The notes under the pieces were generated by a model. That model saw only the letters and a list, made by a program, of their open reading frames with translations, did not search any database and was not told where the DNA came from. Of a stretch of 64,000 bases of DNA, positions 11,331-24,175 are shown piece after piece (position 1 is the stretch's first letter; each line of letters opens with the position of its first letter). The stretch spans positions 3,348,001-3,412,000 of the forward strand of contig NC_064653.1 in assembly GCF_001723175.1 (NCBI RefSeq). The letters run 5' to 3'. This stretch comes from Penicillium oxalicum. Taxonomy: Eukaryota; Ascomycota; Eurotiomycetes; Eurotiales; Aspergillaceae. The position numbers and the translations under genes are program-made.

Positions 11331-12239
11331 TATTACCGACCGTATATCTTAGTAGCCGTGCTTAATATGCTAGGTCTAATTAAGTTGTCTTCGGTAGACG
11401 TAGCGAAGCATGAACTTCCTTTCGTTCTCTCTTTATGCTCTTCCTCAACTAGTCCTTTTGTAGTGTATCTGACCATTGCTTCTATAAGTTATCTCGGAGC
11501 ATATCTCCGCAGGCTTCTTCTTACTAGAGAGATAGAGCGTCTCCGGTCGCTCGTGAAATCTGGTTAATTTGTCGTGATAGTATCGATAGGGTCCGCTAAT
11601 AAAGCTTATGATATTAGGTGGCTACGGAACCTCTAAGGAATTACTACTAGAGGGGGGAGTTATAGTTGAATTGATTAGGATAGTGTCTTAGACTTTTAAT
11701 AGTAGGATTTAGGTCAGATTCTGGCGTAGGTAGGAATTATCCTAGTATAGTCCTTCTCTTAATTAACGGGATTAGACTATCCGGGTTCCAGCGTGAAAAA
11801 ATTCCTCCCTGGTTAGGAATTAGGTCTCTAGGGACTTGGATTTTAGGATCCGGTCGAGTATCAGAGGCTCTTTTCCTCGGTTATATCGGTAAAATTTTTC
11901 GATATTAGGAAGGTTATAAAATTAGGATATTTTTGTCCTCTGGTATAGTTAGTAGCACACTTAGAGGGATTAGAGCGGGTTAGGGAAAAATTCGTCCCTC
12001 GCGCAATTCTAGGTCTTTTGGGAATTAGACTTAAGGAGGTAGAAGATTATATCCCCTTCCTCTTTCCTGCTAGAGAGGTAGAATTTTTGGAGCATAGGAA
12101 GTTTATGAAATTTGGATTTCTTCGTGGGTATCTAGGCTTATATTGGAGTAGGTGTTGCGGTCGGGATCTTTATAGTAGTCGTTATCCGCGCGGGTAGTCT
12201 TTTAGGTAGGCCTATTTAATCGTTTCACGGTTATGTCGG

Positions 12240-15200
12240 TTATCTTTTTGATATTTTGGATCTTTATATTATAGAACCTTTCTTGTATAATCTGTTTAAT
12301 TCGATTATCTAGGTCCAATAGCAGTATAGATAGTTCTTCCCAAAAGTCTATATCTCTTCTAATCATGACTTTCCTCTTGCATAGGTCGTAAATCCTGTAT
12401 TAGTAGCCATTCTCACTATTATATCTAACCAGGTATCCAATCCATGCCCTCGGGGCTATCTTTTGTCCTTGGGTTCGTTATTCTTTTAGAATATAGATAT
12501 AGGCTTTGGAATACTAGATACATAAAAACCCTAAATCGATTAGTTACTTCACCCTAGAGCCATTAGTATTATACTAGTACTCATTCCATCTTTCTAAAGG
12601 GGACAATTTTTTATTTAGTTTACGGATTCGGTTTATGATATAGGTAGTAGTAACTATAGCTTTAGGCCACAAAAATGCGAGAGCTTAGGGCGTAGCTACT
12701 ATAAGGGTTCGGGCCCCCTATATAATAAGATATCCAGAGCTTTTAGTAACACTATTTTATTTATAGGTATAAGGGGCGCTTATTAAGAAAGTGCAACCCT
12801 TCTGCTTAGCCTATTCTTTGAATTTGAAGAAACTTCTGTCTCTATCTGTGCGGATTTCGGAAGGCTAAGTACTAGTAGAAGTGAAGATACGCTTCAGCAT
12901 TTGGATTAGGATATCCGAGGCTTAGCCTTTTGTCTTTATTAGAATAGCCTATCTGAACCTGGTAGCATCGTTAACTACGATTAGGACGTGTGATATATTC
13001 CCGATTCTAAGGGGGGTGTATGGCTGGATATTAATATAGATGAATTCCTATAGTATCTCAGAGCGTGTCTGGTTTGTATAGGATACGATCCTCTTAGATT
13101 TTGCAATCTTGCAAGCTTTATAATTAAAATGTTTATTACTATAGACCTCCTTACCAATTTTGTGATGGTTGATTTTTGCGGTGGGCTATCTAATATGACC
13201 TAGACGGCAATAGGCTACTTCTGGTGAAATTGTAGCAAAGGAATATATAGTCGCTATAATTAGGGGGGCCTTCTTTTCGTACGCTATAGATGGTTTGATT
13301 AAAGTAGCCTTTAGAAATAGGATACCTCGTTTCCTGTATGCGTATACTATAATCTTTTGTTTATTATCTAGGTTAACAAAAATATTCTCCCAGTCTTTCT
13401 AGCCTATTTTGTGGTCCTTATATATTTGTGATAGACCTACAGGTCTACAAGGCAAGGAAGCAATCTGGAGGCGAGATAACTGGGATTGGGAAGTCTAGGG
13501 AGAAGGAAGAAGAGAGAAGAGAGAGAGAGGGAAAACCCGCGATAGGGGAAAAACCCTCAAGACACATGACCGCTACTAGGCCTAGCAAACATCTAGAGAG
13601 GGCAAACTCTCTCACACCCCCCCCAGGACTAGCAGCAATGTGAAGAATATCATATATAATAGTATAATATAATAAAATTTTTGAAGGGGAGGGTTAGTTA
13701 GGATCTCTTATGTGTAATAATCTGGCACGATTATCTTGACAAATCCTATTAGGCTTAGTTCGGTAAGCTCTGATCCGTTAGATAAAGTTTGGTTTCTAAC
13801 GTGAAGAAATCCCTCCCTGGTTCGGAATTAGGTCTCTTGGAATTTGGATTTTAGGATCTAGTCGGGTATTAGGAGCTCTTTTCCTTAGTTATATCGGTAG
13901 AATTTTGCGGTGTTAGGAAGGTTATAAAATTAGGATATTTTAGTCCTCTGGCATAGTTAGTAGCATACTTGGAGGATTTAGAGCGGGTTAGGAAAAAATT
14001 CGTCCGTCGCGCAATTCTGGTCTTTTAGGGATTGGACTTGGGGGAGGTAGGAAATCTTGCCTTGTCCTTTTTTCTGTTAGAGAGGTAGAATTTTTGGAGC
14101 ATAGGAAGGTTGTGAAAATTCGGGTGTCTTTATAGTATCTAGGCTTATATTAGAGAGCGGGTAGATATCACGGTCGGTTTCTTCGTGGGTATCTAGGCGG
14201 GTAGTCTTTTGTTAGGCCTATTTATCGTTTTACGTTATATCGGTTGTCTTTTTAACATTTTGATCTTTATATTATAGAGCCTTTCTTACACAATCTGCTT
14301 AGTAGAAGGGTTTCTTTTAATTAAGGTCGTAGCGAGGTAGGGTTCGAGGCGATCGGCAAAGTCGAATTCTACTACGCGAGGGTAGTACTTATCTTCTTCT
14401 TTATTAATTTGTATTGCTATATTTACGCCCGCATTGTCTTCTTCTTTAAGGTTCCTTTTAGATTAGGATTAGGATCCCTTTAAGGTAATCGAATTCTTGT
14501 TCCTATTATTCTTTCTAACAGAAATTAGCTTTGCTAATTTTAATCCTAGCTACTAGTTTTCTTAATCCTATTATTATATATTGTAGTCTAACTATTTAGC
14601 GCTATTCTATTTAGATTATCTATATTCCTCTACGGGCATTCACCTAAATACCTTTAATAGGTTTCTACTTTACGGTTCGTGAGGTAATAACTAAATATAC
14701 GTATTCCTTAGTAGTATAGCCCTTCCTTCCAAAAAGAAATAGTTGCCGTTCGGAGCGATCTGATTTAGGCCCTTAATCTTTCTTTTGCCTATTCCTATAG
14801 CGATTTACCTCTCGGGGTATATATTTAAATAGTAGGTATTTATACTTGATTGATAAGGATAAGGATAAGGATAATAGTAAGGATGATAGTAAGATCGGTA
14901 GGGAGCGTAGGGGCTTAGTAACTATAAGGGTTAAGAATTAGTAACTAGTAATTTCAAGCTTAAAATTACCTTAGTAAAGGTTCGGAAAAGGTCTGGGGCG
15001 GTGATCTTTGCGATATTTTCGTATCTATTTAAATAGTCTGCTAGTCTAGCAGCTACAAAGGTTAGGATATTACTTTGCAATTTATTAAGAAGTAGGGAAA
15101 CGATTATACCTAGGGTAAGTTAGTTCTTCTTCGTTGCTTTAGTATAGGCACTGCGAAATTTATGCACAAAATCGATTGCCGATAGGTAGTTAGTTCGGTA

Positions 15201-16525
15201 GGTTCGTAGAACCCTAGTCCCTTCTTTTTGCTAGGAATAAAGCCGGTAGTATAGAGGGCCTTTTTTAAGCTAATAATATATTTATTAGCGAATTCGTATC
15301 GGAATCTTATAGCTTTGACTATTGCATCGATATCCTTCGAGATAGATTGTTAGAGCTATATCTGTATAGCATAGGAGTATTCGACCCAAGTTTCTGCTTC
15401 GTTAGATATCACTTTGGGCCTATCACATTTTAGGTCAACGAGGCGATAGAGTCCTTTCTTTTTAAGGATTTAGCATGTATCTCTGAACTAGTCTTCAAAG
15501 TCTTCTGTTCTTTCTAACATTTTAAGTAGATTGAGGGTAAATTCTTTGGGGGCGCTAGTAAGTTAGTTCACTAGCTAGCCTCGGGATTTCAGGGTAAAGA
15601 AGTTGCTATAGTCTTCGCGAGATACGGGAAATTCCTTAACACCGGCCGCTTAGCCGAGGTCTTCTTTAGCCATAGCTAGTATTCAGGAATATAATAGAGA
15701 TTTGGGTAAATTTAATAATTTAGGTGGTTTGGAGATGAAATTTGGTAAGAGGGAAGGTTTGTGGGGGATATATATAGTGTTGTTGTTAGTATATTGTAGT
15801 AGGGTCTGAAGTGAGAGATATTGATGTTATAGTAGTCCTAACAAACATTAACAGACGCGTCTTTTCTTTTTGTTAATATTGAATTTAGCTTCCACAGCCT
15901 AGTTGAATTTGTTATATTTGATGAGTTTCTGGCTTCTATAGCCTGGTTGGATTTGTTAATTTGAATTTGAATTTAGTGATTTAGTAATTTTAGTAATTAT
16001 GGCTTCCACAGCCGAATTTGATGAATTTGGTGATTGAAAATTTGAGAACTTATGGTTTTCACAAATTCAGGCCTCACTATTGCGATCGGGCTCATAACCT
16101 GATAGACCTACAGGTCTACAAGGCAAGGAAGCAATCTAGAGGCGAGACAACTGGGATTAGGAAGTCTAGGGAGAAGGAAGAAGAGAGAGAGAGGGAAAAC
16201 CCGCGATAGGGGAAAAACCCTCAAGACACATGACCGCTACTAGGCCTAGCAAACATCTGGAGAGGGCAAACTCTCTCAATTTGGGTCGTGGACAGGAGGT
16301 TAAAGTCACCCATTAGCATATATTCGCATTGTACATCAAGGGTTTTGGTGCCTTCTGGGAGGATCAATTCAATTCGAGCGATCGCTTTTCCAAGAGATTT
16401 AACAGTTCTTCTATCAGAGGTCTAGCATTGATAGCTATATAGGTCACTTTGGAATTTCACAATTGCATTTCCATCAACACAAATCGAGCGTGATACACCT
16501 AAGTTAACAATCCACTTAGTAGAGG
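12240..16525 (-). pseudogene. Copia W protease-integrase, split by nested short Copia
   Basis: The segment 16525-16284 (minus) encodes the protease active-site region, readable as a degenerate WIVNLGVSRSICVDGNA where the family has DSGAS. The segment 13423-12240 holds the integrase, with zinc-binding His-rich start near 13200, the NDAT segment near 12970, and the EQNGVAE-equivalent region near 12780, all with RIP stops. The interruption is the short Copia at 13429-16278. Integrase would insert element DNA and make the 5-bp duplication seen throughout this window. Confidence 0.65.
13429..16278 (-). mobile_element. Short non-autonomous Copia nested in W, TSD ATTTG
   Basis: The 3' LTR is at 13429 to about 13606, the 5' LTR at about 16100-16278, and the duplication ATTTG at 13424-13428 and 16279-16283. 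The interior is leader, gag and linker only. The shared deletion junction is visible on the minus strand near 14300, where the linker start joins the end of gag. Gag is broken by many stops. The host W is less mutated at many positions than this insert. Confidence 0.85.
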
Positions 16526-16599
16526 GGTTTCTTTTGATTGAGGCTATAGCAAGCTAGGGATCTAGGCGGTCGGCGAAGTCGAATTCTACTGCTATAAGG

Positions 16600-17939
16600 G
16601 CGTAGTAGTACTTATCTTCTTCTTCACTAGCCTGTATTACCATATTTGCGCTCGTATTATTATCCGTATTACCTCCCGTATTAGTATCTTCCTCTTCAAG
16701 ATCCCTTCTATATAGTTAGGATTAGGGTTCGGATTAGGATTAGGATCCCTTCGAGGTGATCGAATTCTTATCCCTATCATTCTTTCTAATAGAAATTGGC
16801 TTTTAGGGATTTTGGGAGGGTTAGATAGGATTTTGGGTATTGCTACCCCCGTTCTTCTTGATTTTGTTGTTGTACATCGTAGGCCATCCCTCCGGCGGTG
16901 GTCTATTTGGATTGTCCATGTTCCTCCACGGGGCATTCACCCAAATACCTTTGACAGGCTTCTAATCCGACGTTCGCGATATAATGACTAAATAGGCGCA
17001 GTCCTTGGTGGTATAGCCCTTCCTTCCGCAAAAGAAGTAATTGCCGTTCGGAGCGATCTAATTTAGGCCTTCGATCCATTCTTTTGCCCATTCCTATGGC
17101 GATTTACCTCTCGGAGGCATATACTTCAACGGGAGGTATTCATGTTTGTCTGACAAGGGTTTTGAAGATTTTCCGGTTGTCGTGGTTGTGACGCTCGAGA
17201 ATTGGTAATTCACAATTTCTAGTTTATAGATTACCTTAGTAAAGGTTCGGAAAAGGTCTGGTGCTATGATCTTTGCAATATTTTCGTATCTATTAGAATA
17301 ATCTGCTAGTCTGGCAACTACAAAGGTTAGGATATCACTTTGCAATTCATCAAGAAGTAGGGAAACGATCATACCTAGGGCAAGTTAGACTTCTTCCGTT
17401 GCTTTGGTATAGGCACTACGAAATTTATGCACAAAATCGATTGCCGATAGGTAGTTAGCTCGGTAGGTTCGTAGAACCCTGGTCACCTTCTTTTTGCTGG
17501 GAATAAAGCCGGTGGTATGGAGGGCCTTTTTCAAGCTAATAACATATTTATTAGCGAATTCGCATCGGAGTCTCATAGCTTTGACTATCGCATCGATGTC
17601 CTTCGAGATAGATTGTTAGAGCTATATCTGTATAGCATAGGAGTGTTCGACCCAAGTTTCTGCTTCGTCAGATATTACTTTAGGCCTGTCACATTTTAGG
17701 TCAACGAGACGATGGAGTCCTTTCTTTTTAAGGATTTAGTATACATCTCTGAACCAGTCTTCAAAGTCTTCTGTTCTTTCCAATATTTTAAGTGGATTGA
17801 GGGTGAATTCTTTAGGGGCGCCAGTAAGTTAGTTCACTGGCTAGCCTCGGGATTTCAGGGTAAAGAAGTTGCTATAGTCTTCGCGAGATACAGGAAATTC
17901 CTCAACACCGGCCGCTTAGCCGAGGTCTTCTTTAGCCAT
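16600..17939 (-). pseudogene. Copia W gag with zinc knuckle and Asn-Pro repeat
   Basis: This copy keeps the gag start: ATG GCT AAA GAA GAC on the minus strand at 17939, where most copies have ATA. Open pieces at 17576-17385, 17372-17094 and 17091-16903 include FANKYVISLKKALHTTGF and LQSDILTFVVARLADY. A CCHC knuckle lies near 17030 but is damaged. An Asn-Pro run lies near 16740. Gag would form the particle shell and bind element RNA. The open pieces lie in different frames or end in TAG, so no full gag is made. Confidence 0.75.
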
Positions 17940-18365
17940 GATTTGTATTCAGGAATGTGATAGAGATTTAGGTAAATTTGATGATTTGGGTGGTTTGGAG
18001 ATGAAATTTAGTAAGAAGGAAGGTTTGTAGGGGATGTATGTGGTGTTGTGATAGGGTTTTAAAGTGAGAGATATTGATGTTGTAGTAGTCCTAGCAAACA
18101 TTAACAGACGCGTCTTTTCTTTTGAAGATATTAGATTTAGCTTCCACAGCCTAGTTGGAGTTTGTTATATTTGATGAGTTTTTGGCTTCCACAGCCTAGT
18201 TAGATTTGTTGATTTGTATTAGATTTAGTAATTTAAATTTAGTGATTTGGTGATTTTGGTGATTATGGCTTCCACAGCCGAATTTGATGAATTTGGTGAT
18301 TGAAAATTTGAGAACTTATGGTTTTCACAAATTCAGGCCTCACTATTGCGATCGGGCTCATAACC

Positions 18366-18544
18366 TGATAGACCTACAGGTCTACAAGGCAAGGAAGCAA
18401 TCTGGAGGCGAGACAACTGGGATTAGGAAGTCTAGGGAGAAGGAAGAAGAGAGAGAGAGGGAAAACCCACGATAGGGGAAAAACCCTCAAGACACATAAC
18501 CGCTGCTAGGCCTAGCAAACATCTGGAGAGGGCAAACTCTCTCA
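18366..18544 (-). repeat. 5' LTR of Copia W
   Basis: The plus-strand reading is TGATAGACC...CTCTCTCA. The primer-site complement (GGGCTCATAACC) sits immediately left of it. The right flank CCCACCGATCTCACC is plus-strand Copia Y sequence. Confidence 0.85.
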
Positions 18545-19594
18545 CCCACCGATCTCACCATCATCCTCACTATCATCCTTATCCTCATCCTCATCAACCA
18601 AGCATGAATACCTGCCATTCAGACATATGCCCCCGAGAGGTAAATCGCCATAGGAATAGGCAAAAGAATGGATTGAGGGCCCAAATCAGATCGCTCCGAA
18701 CGGCAACTGTTTCTTTTGTGGAAGGAAGGGCTATACCACCAAGGAATGCGCACATTTAGTTATTACCTCACGAACCGCAAAGTAGAAACCTGTCAAAGGT
18801 ATTTAGGTGAATGCCCCGTGGAGGAATATGGATAATCTAAATAGAACAGCGCTAAATGGTTGGACTACAATGTACAACAACAGAATCAAGAAAACTAGTG
18901 GCCAGGATCAAAATTAGCCAAAGCCAATTTCTGTTGGAAAGAATAATAGGAACAAGAATTCGATCACCTCAAAGGGATCTTAATCCTAATCCTAATCTAA
19001 ACTATACGGAAGTGAGAGAGTTTGCCCTCTCCAGATGTTTGCTAGGTCCAGCAGCAGTCATGTGCCTTGAGGGTTTTTCTCCCGCTTATAGGTTTTCCCT
19101 CTCTCTCTCTTCTTCCCTCTCTCTAGACTTCCCAATCCTAGTTATCTCGCCTCTAGATTGCTTCCTTGCCTTGTAGACCTATAGGTCTATCAGGTTATGA
19201 GCCCGATCGCAATAGTAAGGCCTGAATTTGTGAAAACCACAAGTTCTCAAATTTTCAATCACCAAATTCATCAATTTCGGCTATAGAAGCCATAATCACC
19301 AAATCACCAAATTTAAATTCAAATCATCAAACCTAATACAAATTCAATAAACTTAACCAGGCTATAGAAGCCAGAAATTCACTAAATACAACACAATCAA
19401 CCAGGCTGTGGAAGCCAAATCTAATATTAACAAAAGAAAGACGCGTCTGTTAATTTTACTAGGACCACCACAACATCAACATCTCTCACTTCAAACCACT
19501 ACAACACCCAACAACACTATATATCCCCCACAAACCTTCCTTCTTACCAAATTTTATCCCTAAACTACTCAAATCATCAAATTTACACTAGATA

Positions 19595-20960
19595 CTAACC
19601 ATAGCTAAAGAAGACGTCGGCCAAGCGGCCGGTGTTGAGGAATTCCCTGTATCTCGCGAGGATTATAGCAACTTCTTTACCCTGAAATCCCAAGGCCAGC
19701 TAGTGAACCAACTTACTAGTGCCCCTAAAGAATTCACCCTAAATTCGCTGGATATACTAGAAAGAACAGAAGACTTTGAGGATTGGTTCAGAGATGTATG
19801 CCAGATCCTTAAAAAGAAAGGACTCTATCGCCTCGTTGACCTAAAATGCAGACCTAAGGTTATATCTGCCGAAGTAGAGATATGGGTCGAACACTCCTAT
19901 GCTATACAAATATAGCTTCAACAATCTGTTTCGAAGGAGATCGATGTAATGATCAAGGCTATGAGATTCCGATGCGAATTCGCTAATAAATATATTATTA
20001 GCTTGAAAAAGGCCCTCTATACCACCGGCTTTATTCCTAGCAAAAAAAAGGTGACTAGGGTTCTACGAACCTACCGGGCTAACTACCATCGGCGATCGAT
20101 TTTGTGCATGAATTTCGTAGTGCCTACACTAAAGCAACAGAAGAAGTCCGACTTACCCCAGGCATAATCGTTTCCCTACTTCTGGATGAATTACAAAGTG
20201 ACATCCTAACCTTTGTAGCTGCTAGATTAGCAGACTATTCTAACAGATACGAAAATATCGCAAAAATCACCGCCCTAGACCTTTTTCGAACCTTCACGGA
20301 GGTAATTCATAAGCTTGAAATCGTTAGTTACTAATTCTCAACCCTTATAGCTACTATAGTTACTAGGCCCCTACGCTCCCCACCAATTTCGCTATTATCC
20401 TACTATCTTCCTTATCCTTATCCTTATCAACTAAGCATGAATACCTACTATTCAAATATATGCCCCCGAGAGGTAAATCGCTATGGGAATGGGTAAAAGA
20501 ATGGACTGAAGGCCTAAATCAGATCGCTCCGAACGGTAATTGTTCCTTTTATAGAAGGAAGGGCATACGACTAAGGACTGCGCCTATTTGTTATTACTTC
20601 ACGAACCGCAAAGTGGAAACCCGTCAAAGGTATTTAGGTGTATGCCCCGTGGAGGAACATGGATAATCCAAATAGATCCCCGCCGAATAGTTGGACCACA
20701 ATATACAATAACAGGATCAAGAAAACCAGTGGCAGGATCAAAATCAGCAAAACCAATTTCTGTTGGAAAGAATGATAGGAACAAAAATTCGATCACCTCA
20801 AAGGGATCCCAATCCCAATCCCAATCCCAATCCTAATCCTAATCCCAATCCTAATCCCAATCCTAACCATACGGAAGGAACCTTGAAGAAGAAGATCATG
20901 CGGGCGCAAATATGGCAATGCAATTTGATAAAGAAGAAGATGAATACTACGCCCTAACGG
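19595..20960 (+). pseudogene. Gag of short Copia Z
   Basis: The start codon reads ATA near 19602. The frame at 19703-19915 gives NQLTSAPKEFTLNSLD and ERTEDFEDWFRDVCQILKKK, and still has the Trp (ATATGGGTC) that is a stop in most copies; it ends at the next Trp position (ATATAG). Frames at 19949-20167 and 20104-20334 continue gag in shifted registers. The zinc knuckle lies near 20545, where one Cys codon is changed. It matches the capsid-like gag of the other Copia copies. At least three breaks make it non-functional. Confidence 0.75.
20806..20867 (+). repeat. Hexanucleotide array (ATCCCA/ATCCTA), about ten units, encoding Asn-Pro
   Basis: Ten or so tandem six-base units in gag-linker sequence encode alternating Asn and Pro. 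Other Copia copies have two to five units at the same place. Copy R has about ten (56270-56332). The array is not telomeric: the unit is TTAGGA or TTGGGA, not TTAGGG, and it is internal to a retroelement. Confidence 0.85.
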
Positions 20961-22729
20961 TAGTAGAATTTGACTATGCCGATACGACCTCAATTAAAAG
21001 AAACCCTTCTACTGAGCAGACTGTGCAAGAAAGACTCTATGATATGAAGATCCAAAATGCTAAAAAGACAACCGATATAACCGTGAAACGATCAAATAGG
21101 CCTAACTAAAATACTACCCGCGCGGATAACGGCCAACATGAAAATCCCGACCGCAACACCTATTCTAACATAAGCCCAGATACCCAAGAAAAAACCTAAA
21201 TCTCACAAACTTCCTATGCTCTAAAAATTCCGCTTGTGCAACAGAAAGAAGGACAAGGACTTAATCTTCTACCCCCTCAAGTCCAATTTCCAAAAGACCC
21301 AGAATTGCGCGAAGGACGAATTTTTCCCTAACCCGCTCCAAACCCTCCAAGTATGCTACCAACTATACCAGAGGACAAAATATCCTAATTTTACAACCCT
21401 CCTAACATCACAAAATTCTACAATACAACCGAAAAAAAGAGCGGCTAATACTCGACCGGATCCTAAAATCCAAATCCTAAGAGACCTAATTCCGAACTAG
21501 CAAGGGATTTTTTCACGTTAGAAACAACGGATCAGAACTCATCAAACTAAGCCAAACAGGATCTTTCAAGATTACCGTGCCAAATTATTGCACATGAGAG
21601 ATCCTAACTAACCCTTTCCTTTCCCTATTTATTATTACACCACTATGTATGTTAATTTTTATACATTGCTGCTAGTCCTAGGGGGGGTGTAAGAGAGTTT
21701 GCCCTCTCCAGATGTTTACTAGGTCCAGCAGTAGTCATGTGCCTTGAGGGTTTTTCTCCCGCTCATGGGTTTTCCCTCTCTCTCTCTTCTTCCCTCTCTC
21801 TAGACTTCCTAATCCTAGTTGTCTCGCCTCTAGATTGCTTCCTTGCCTTGTAGACCTGTAGGTCTATTAGGAAGGAACCTTGAAGAAGAAGATAATGCGG
21901 GCGCAAATATAGCAATACAAACTAATAGAGAACAAGATGAATACTACTACGCCCTCACGGCAGTAGAATTCGACTTTGCTAGTCGCCTAGACCCCTACCT
22001 CGCTACGACCTCAATCAAAAGAAACCCTTCTACTAAGCAGATTGTGCAAGGAAGGCTCTAGGATATAAAGATCTAAAATATCAAAAAGACAACCGACATA
22101 ACCGTGAAACGATTAAATAGGCCTAACTAAGATACTACCGGCGTAGATAAGGGCCACCACGAAGATCCCGACTGTAATACCTACTCGCTCTCTGACATAA
22201 GCCTAGATACCTATAAAGACACCCGAATTTCACAACCTTCTTATGCTCCAAAAATTCCACCTCTCTAACAGAAAAAAGGACAAGGACAAGATCTCCTACC
22301 TCCCCAAGTCCAATCCCTAAAAGACCTAGAATTGCGCGACGGACGAATTTTTCCCTAAGCCGCTCCAAACCCTCTAAGTATGCTACCAACCATGCCAGAG
22401 GACCAAAATATCCTAATTTTACAACCTTCCTAACGCCGCAAAATTCTACCGGTGCAACTGAGGAAAAGAGCTCCTAATACTCGACCGAATCTTGAAATCC
22501 AAATTCTAAGAGACCTAATTCCGAACCAGGGAGGGATTTTTTCACGTTAGAAACCAAACTTTATCTAACGGATCAGAGCTCACCGAACCAAGCCTAATAG
22601 GATTTGTTAAGATAACCGTGCTAAATTATTGCACATAAGAGATCCTAACTAACCGTCCCCTTCAAAATTTTATTATGTCACACTATTATGTATGTTATTC
22701 TTCACATTGCTACTGGTCCTGGGGGGGTG

Positions 22730-22908
22730 TGAGAGAGTTTGCCCTCTCCAGATGTTTACTAGGTCCAGCAGTAGTCATGTGTCTTGAGGGTTTTTCCCCT
22801 ATCGTGGGTTTTCCCTCTCTCTCTCTTCTTCCTTCTCCCGAGACTTCCTAATCCCAGTTGTCTCGCCTCCAGATTACTTCCTTGCCTTGTAGACCTATAG
22901 GTCTATCA
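22730..22908 (+). repeat. 3' LTR of Copia Y
   Basis: TGAGAGAG...GTCTATCA, preceded by CTGGGGGGGTG. It has the common (ATCGTGGG) LTR variant. Confidence 0.85.
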
Positions 22909-24096
22909 TATATCTTTACTACTAAGGACTATACTATATTTGTTATAATCTATATAGATAATATCCTCGCGACTAGATATAAGGATTAATTAAACTCTAT
23001 AAAAAAGGGCCTTTCAAATAAAAGAAAAATAAAGACCCTCCTATTCAAAAGATTCCTTAGATATTATATAATTAAAGAACCCTCTAGCTATATCTTTATA
23101 AGCTAATAGGCTTATTTAATAAATTTAATCTATAATAAGGGCTATAAAAATTGTAATCCTTCGCTAATTCTAATAAATCCCTCTTAGAAAATCCCCTATC
23201 TAAATAATCTAACAGAGGATAACGTATTCGACTAGGGTGCCTATACCAAAATAATAGGAAAGATCGGTTAGCTCTTAATCAAAATACGCCCGGATATTAT
23301 AGCGACTATATCTAAACTATAGCGCTATAACGCATACCCGAGAAAAGATAATATAGTAGTAGCGTACAAAGTTTTGTTATAATACCTTGTAGGCACTACA
23401 AATTTAGGAATCCCATTTAGAAAAGAACCCTTAAAGGGTCTAGAAGGATTTATCGACTTATCGTACGCTAATACAGAGGATAGAAAATCTACCGAAGTAT
23501 ATATTTAGTTCTTTGCTAGTACCCTAATCTTATAGAGCTTAAAAAGACAAGATATCGTAGTAGCCTTATCGACTATAGCCGAATACTATACCCTTACGAC
23601 TGTAGCGAAAGAGGGACTTTACCTTACTAAAATTGCTACTAACCTTTTACTTATGCCCCTATTAAACTAAGATAAAGAATTCGACAAAAATATCCTAATT
23701 ACCCTATTTTGTGATTCCGATAATACTATCACGACCGTTATAAACCCTAAAGTTAGCCCAAAATTATCCTGGATTAGCACGAGATACTATTTGATCAGAG
23801 ACCTTATTAAAAAGAACCTTATCTAACTAACTAGTATCCCGAGCAAGGATAATGCCGCTAATATGCTTACTAAAACCAAGCCTAATAGGATTTTTCAAAA
23901 TAATCGTACTAGATTATTGTATATAAGAGATCCTAACTAACCCTCCCCTTCTAAAGTTTATTATGTTATACTACTATATATATTATTATTTATATTGCTA
24001 TTAGTCCTAGGGGGGTGTAAGAGAGTTTGCCCTCTCTAGATGTTTGCTAGACCTAGTAGCGGTCATATATCTTGAGGGTTTTTCCCCTATCGTGGG

Positions 24097-24175
<79 letters not shown>

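Larger units (their letters stand above)
9505..18544 (-). mobile_element. Full-length-type Copia W, carrying a nested short Copia
   Basis: The minus-strand order is 5' LTR 18366-18544, primer site, leader, gag (start codon at 17939), protease-integrase (16525-16279 continuing 13428-12240), linker, RT-RNase H (about 11330-9910), and 3' LTR 9505-9681. A short Copia at 13429-16278 splits integrase and duplicates ATTTG. RIP is light to moderate. The outer flanks do not pair: CTAAT lies left of 9505 and CCCAC lies right of 18544. The two ends therefore were probably joined by LTR-LTR recombination, or the assembly collapsed here. Confidence 0.8.
19013..21869 (+). mobile_element. Short non-autonomous Copia Z, complete, TSD GGAAG
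   Basis: The 5' LTR is 19013-19192, the 3' LTR 21690-21869, and GGAAG flanks it at 19008-19012 and 21870-21874. Both LTRs have the CTCCCGCT(C/T)AT variant, also seen in copy R. It is less RIP-mutated than most copies. A 65-residue frame at 20912-21109 reads through the shared internal-deletion junction (KRNPST/EQTVQERLYDMK). It carries an expanded Asn-Pro hexamer run at 20806-20867. No RT or integrase is present. Confidence 0.9.
18545..22908 (+). mobile_element. Short Copia Y, 5'-truncated, carrying nested Copia Z
   Basis: It starts abruptly in the gag-linker spacer at the W boundary, so its 5' LTR and most of gag are absent. It includes the zinc-knuckle area (about 18700), is split at GGAAG by Z, and resumes at 21875 with the short-form junction ACTAAGCAGATTGTGC near 22035. 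It ends with the 3' LTR 22730-22908. The right flank TATATCTTTACTACTAAGG is Copia X RT sequence. Its own left flank is not in the window. Confidence 0.75.

Noticed and set aside
20793..20993. Ile-Gly-Arg repeat frame on the minus strand
   Set aside because: It is the antisense shadow of the Asn-Pro hexamer array in Copia gag.
19013..21869. Short Copias as cDNA of a spliced transcript
   Set aside because: The shared junction ACTAAG/CAGATT cannot be produced by GT-AG removal from the long form at these positions, so a deletion is more likely.
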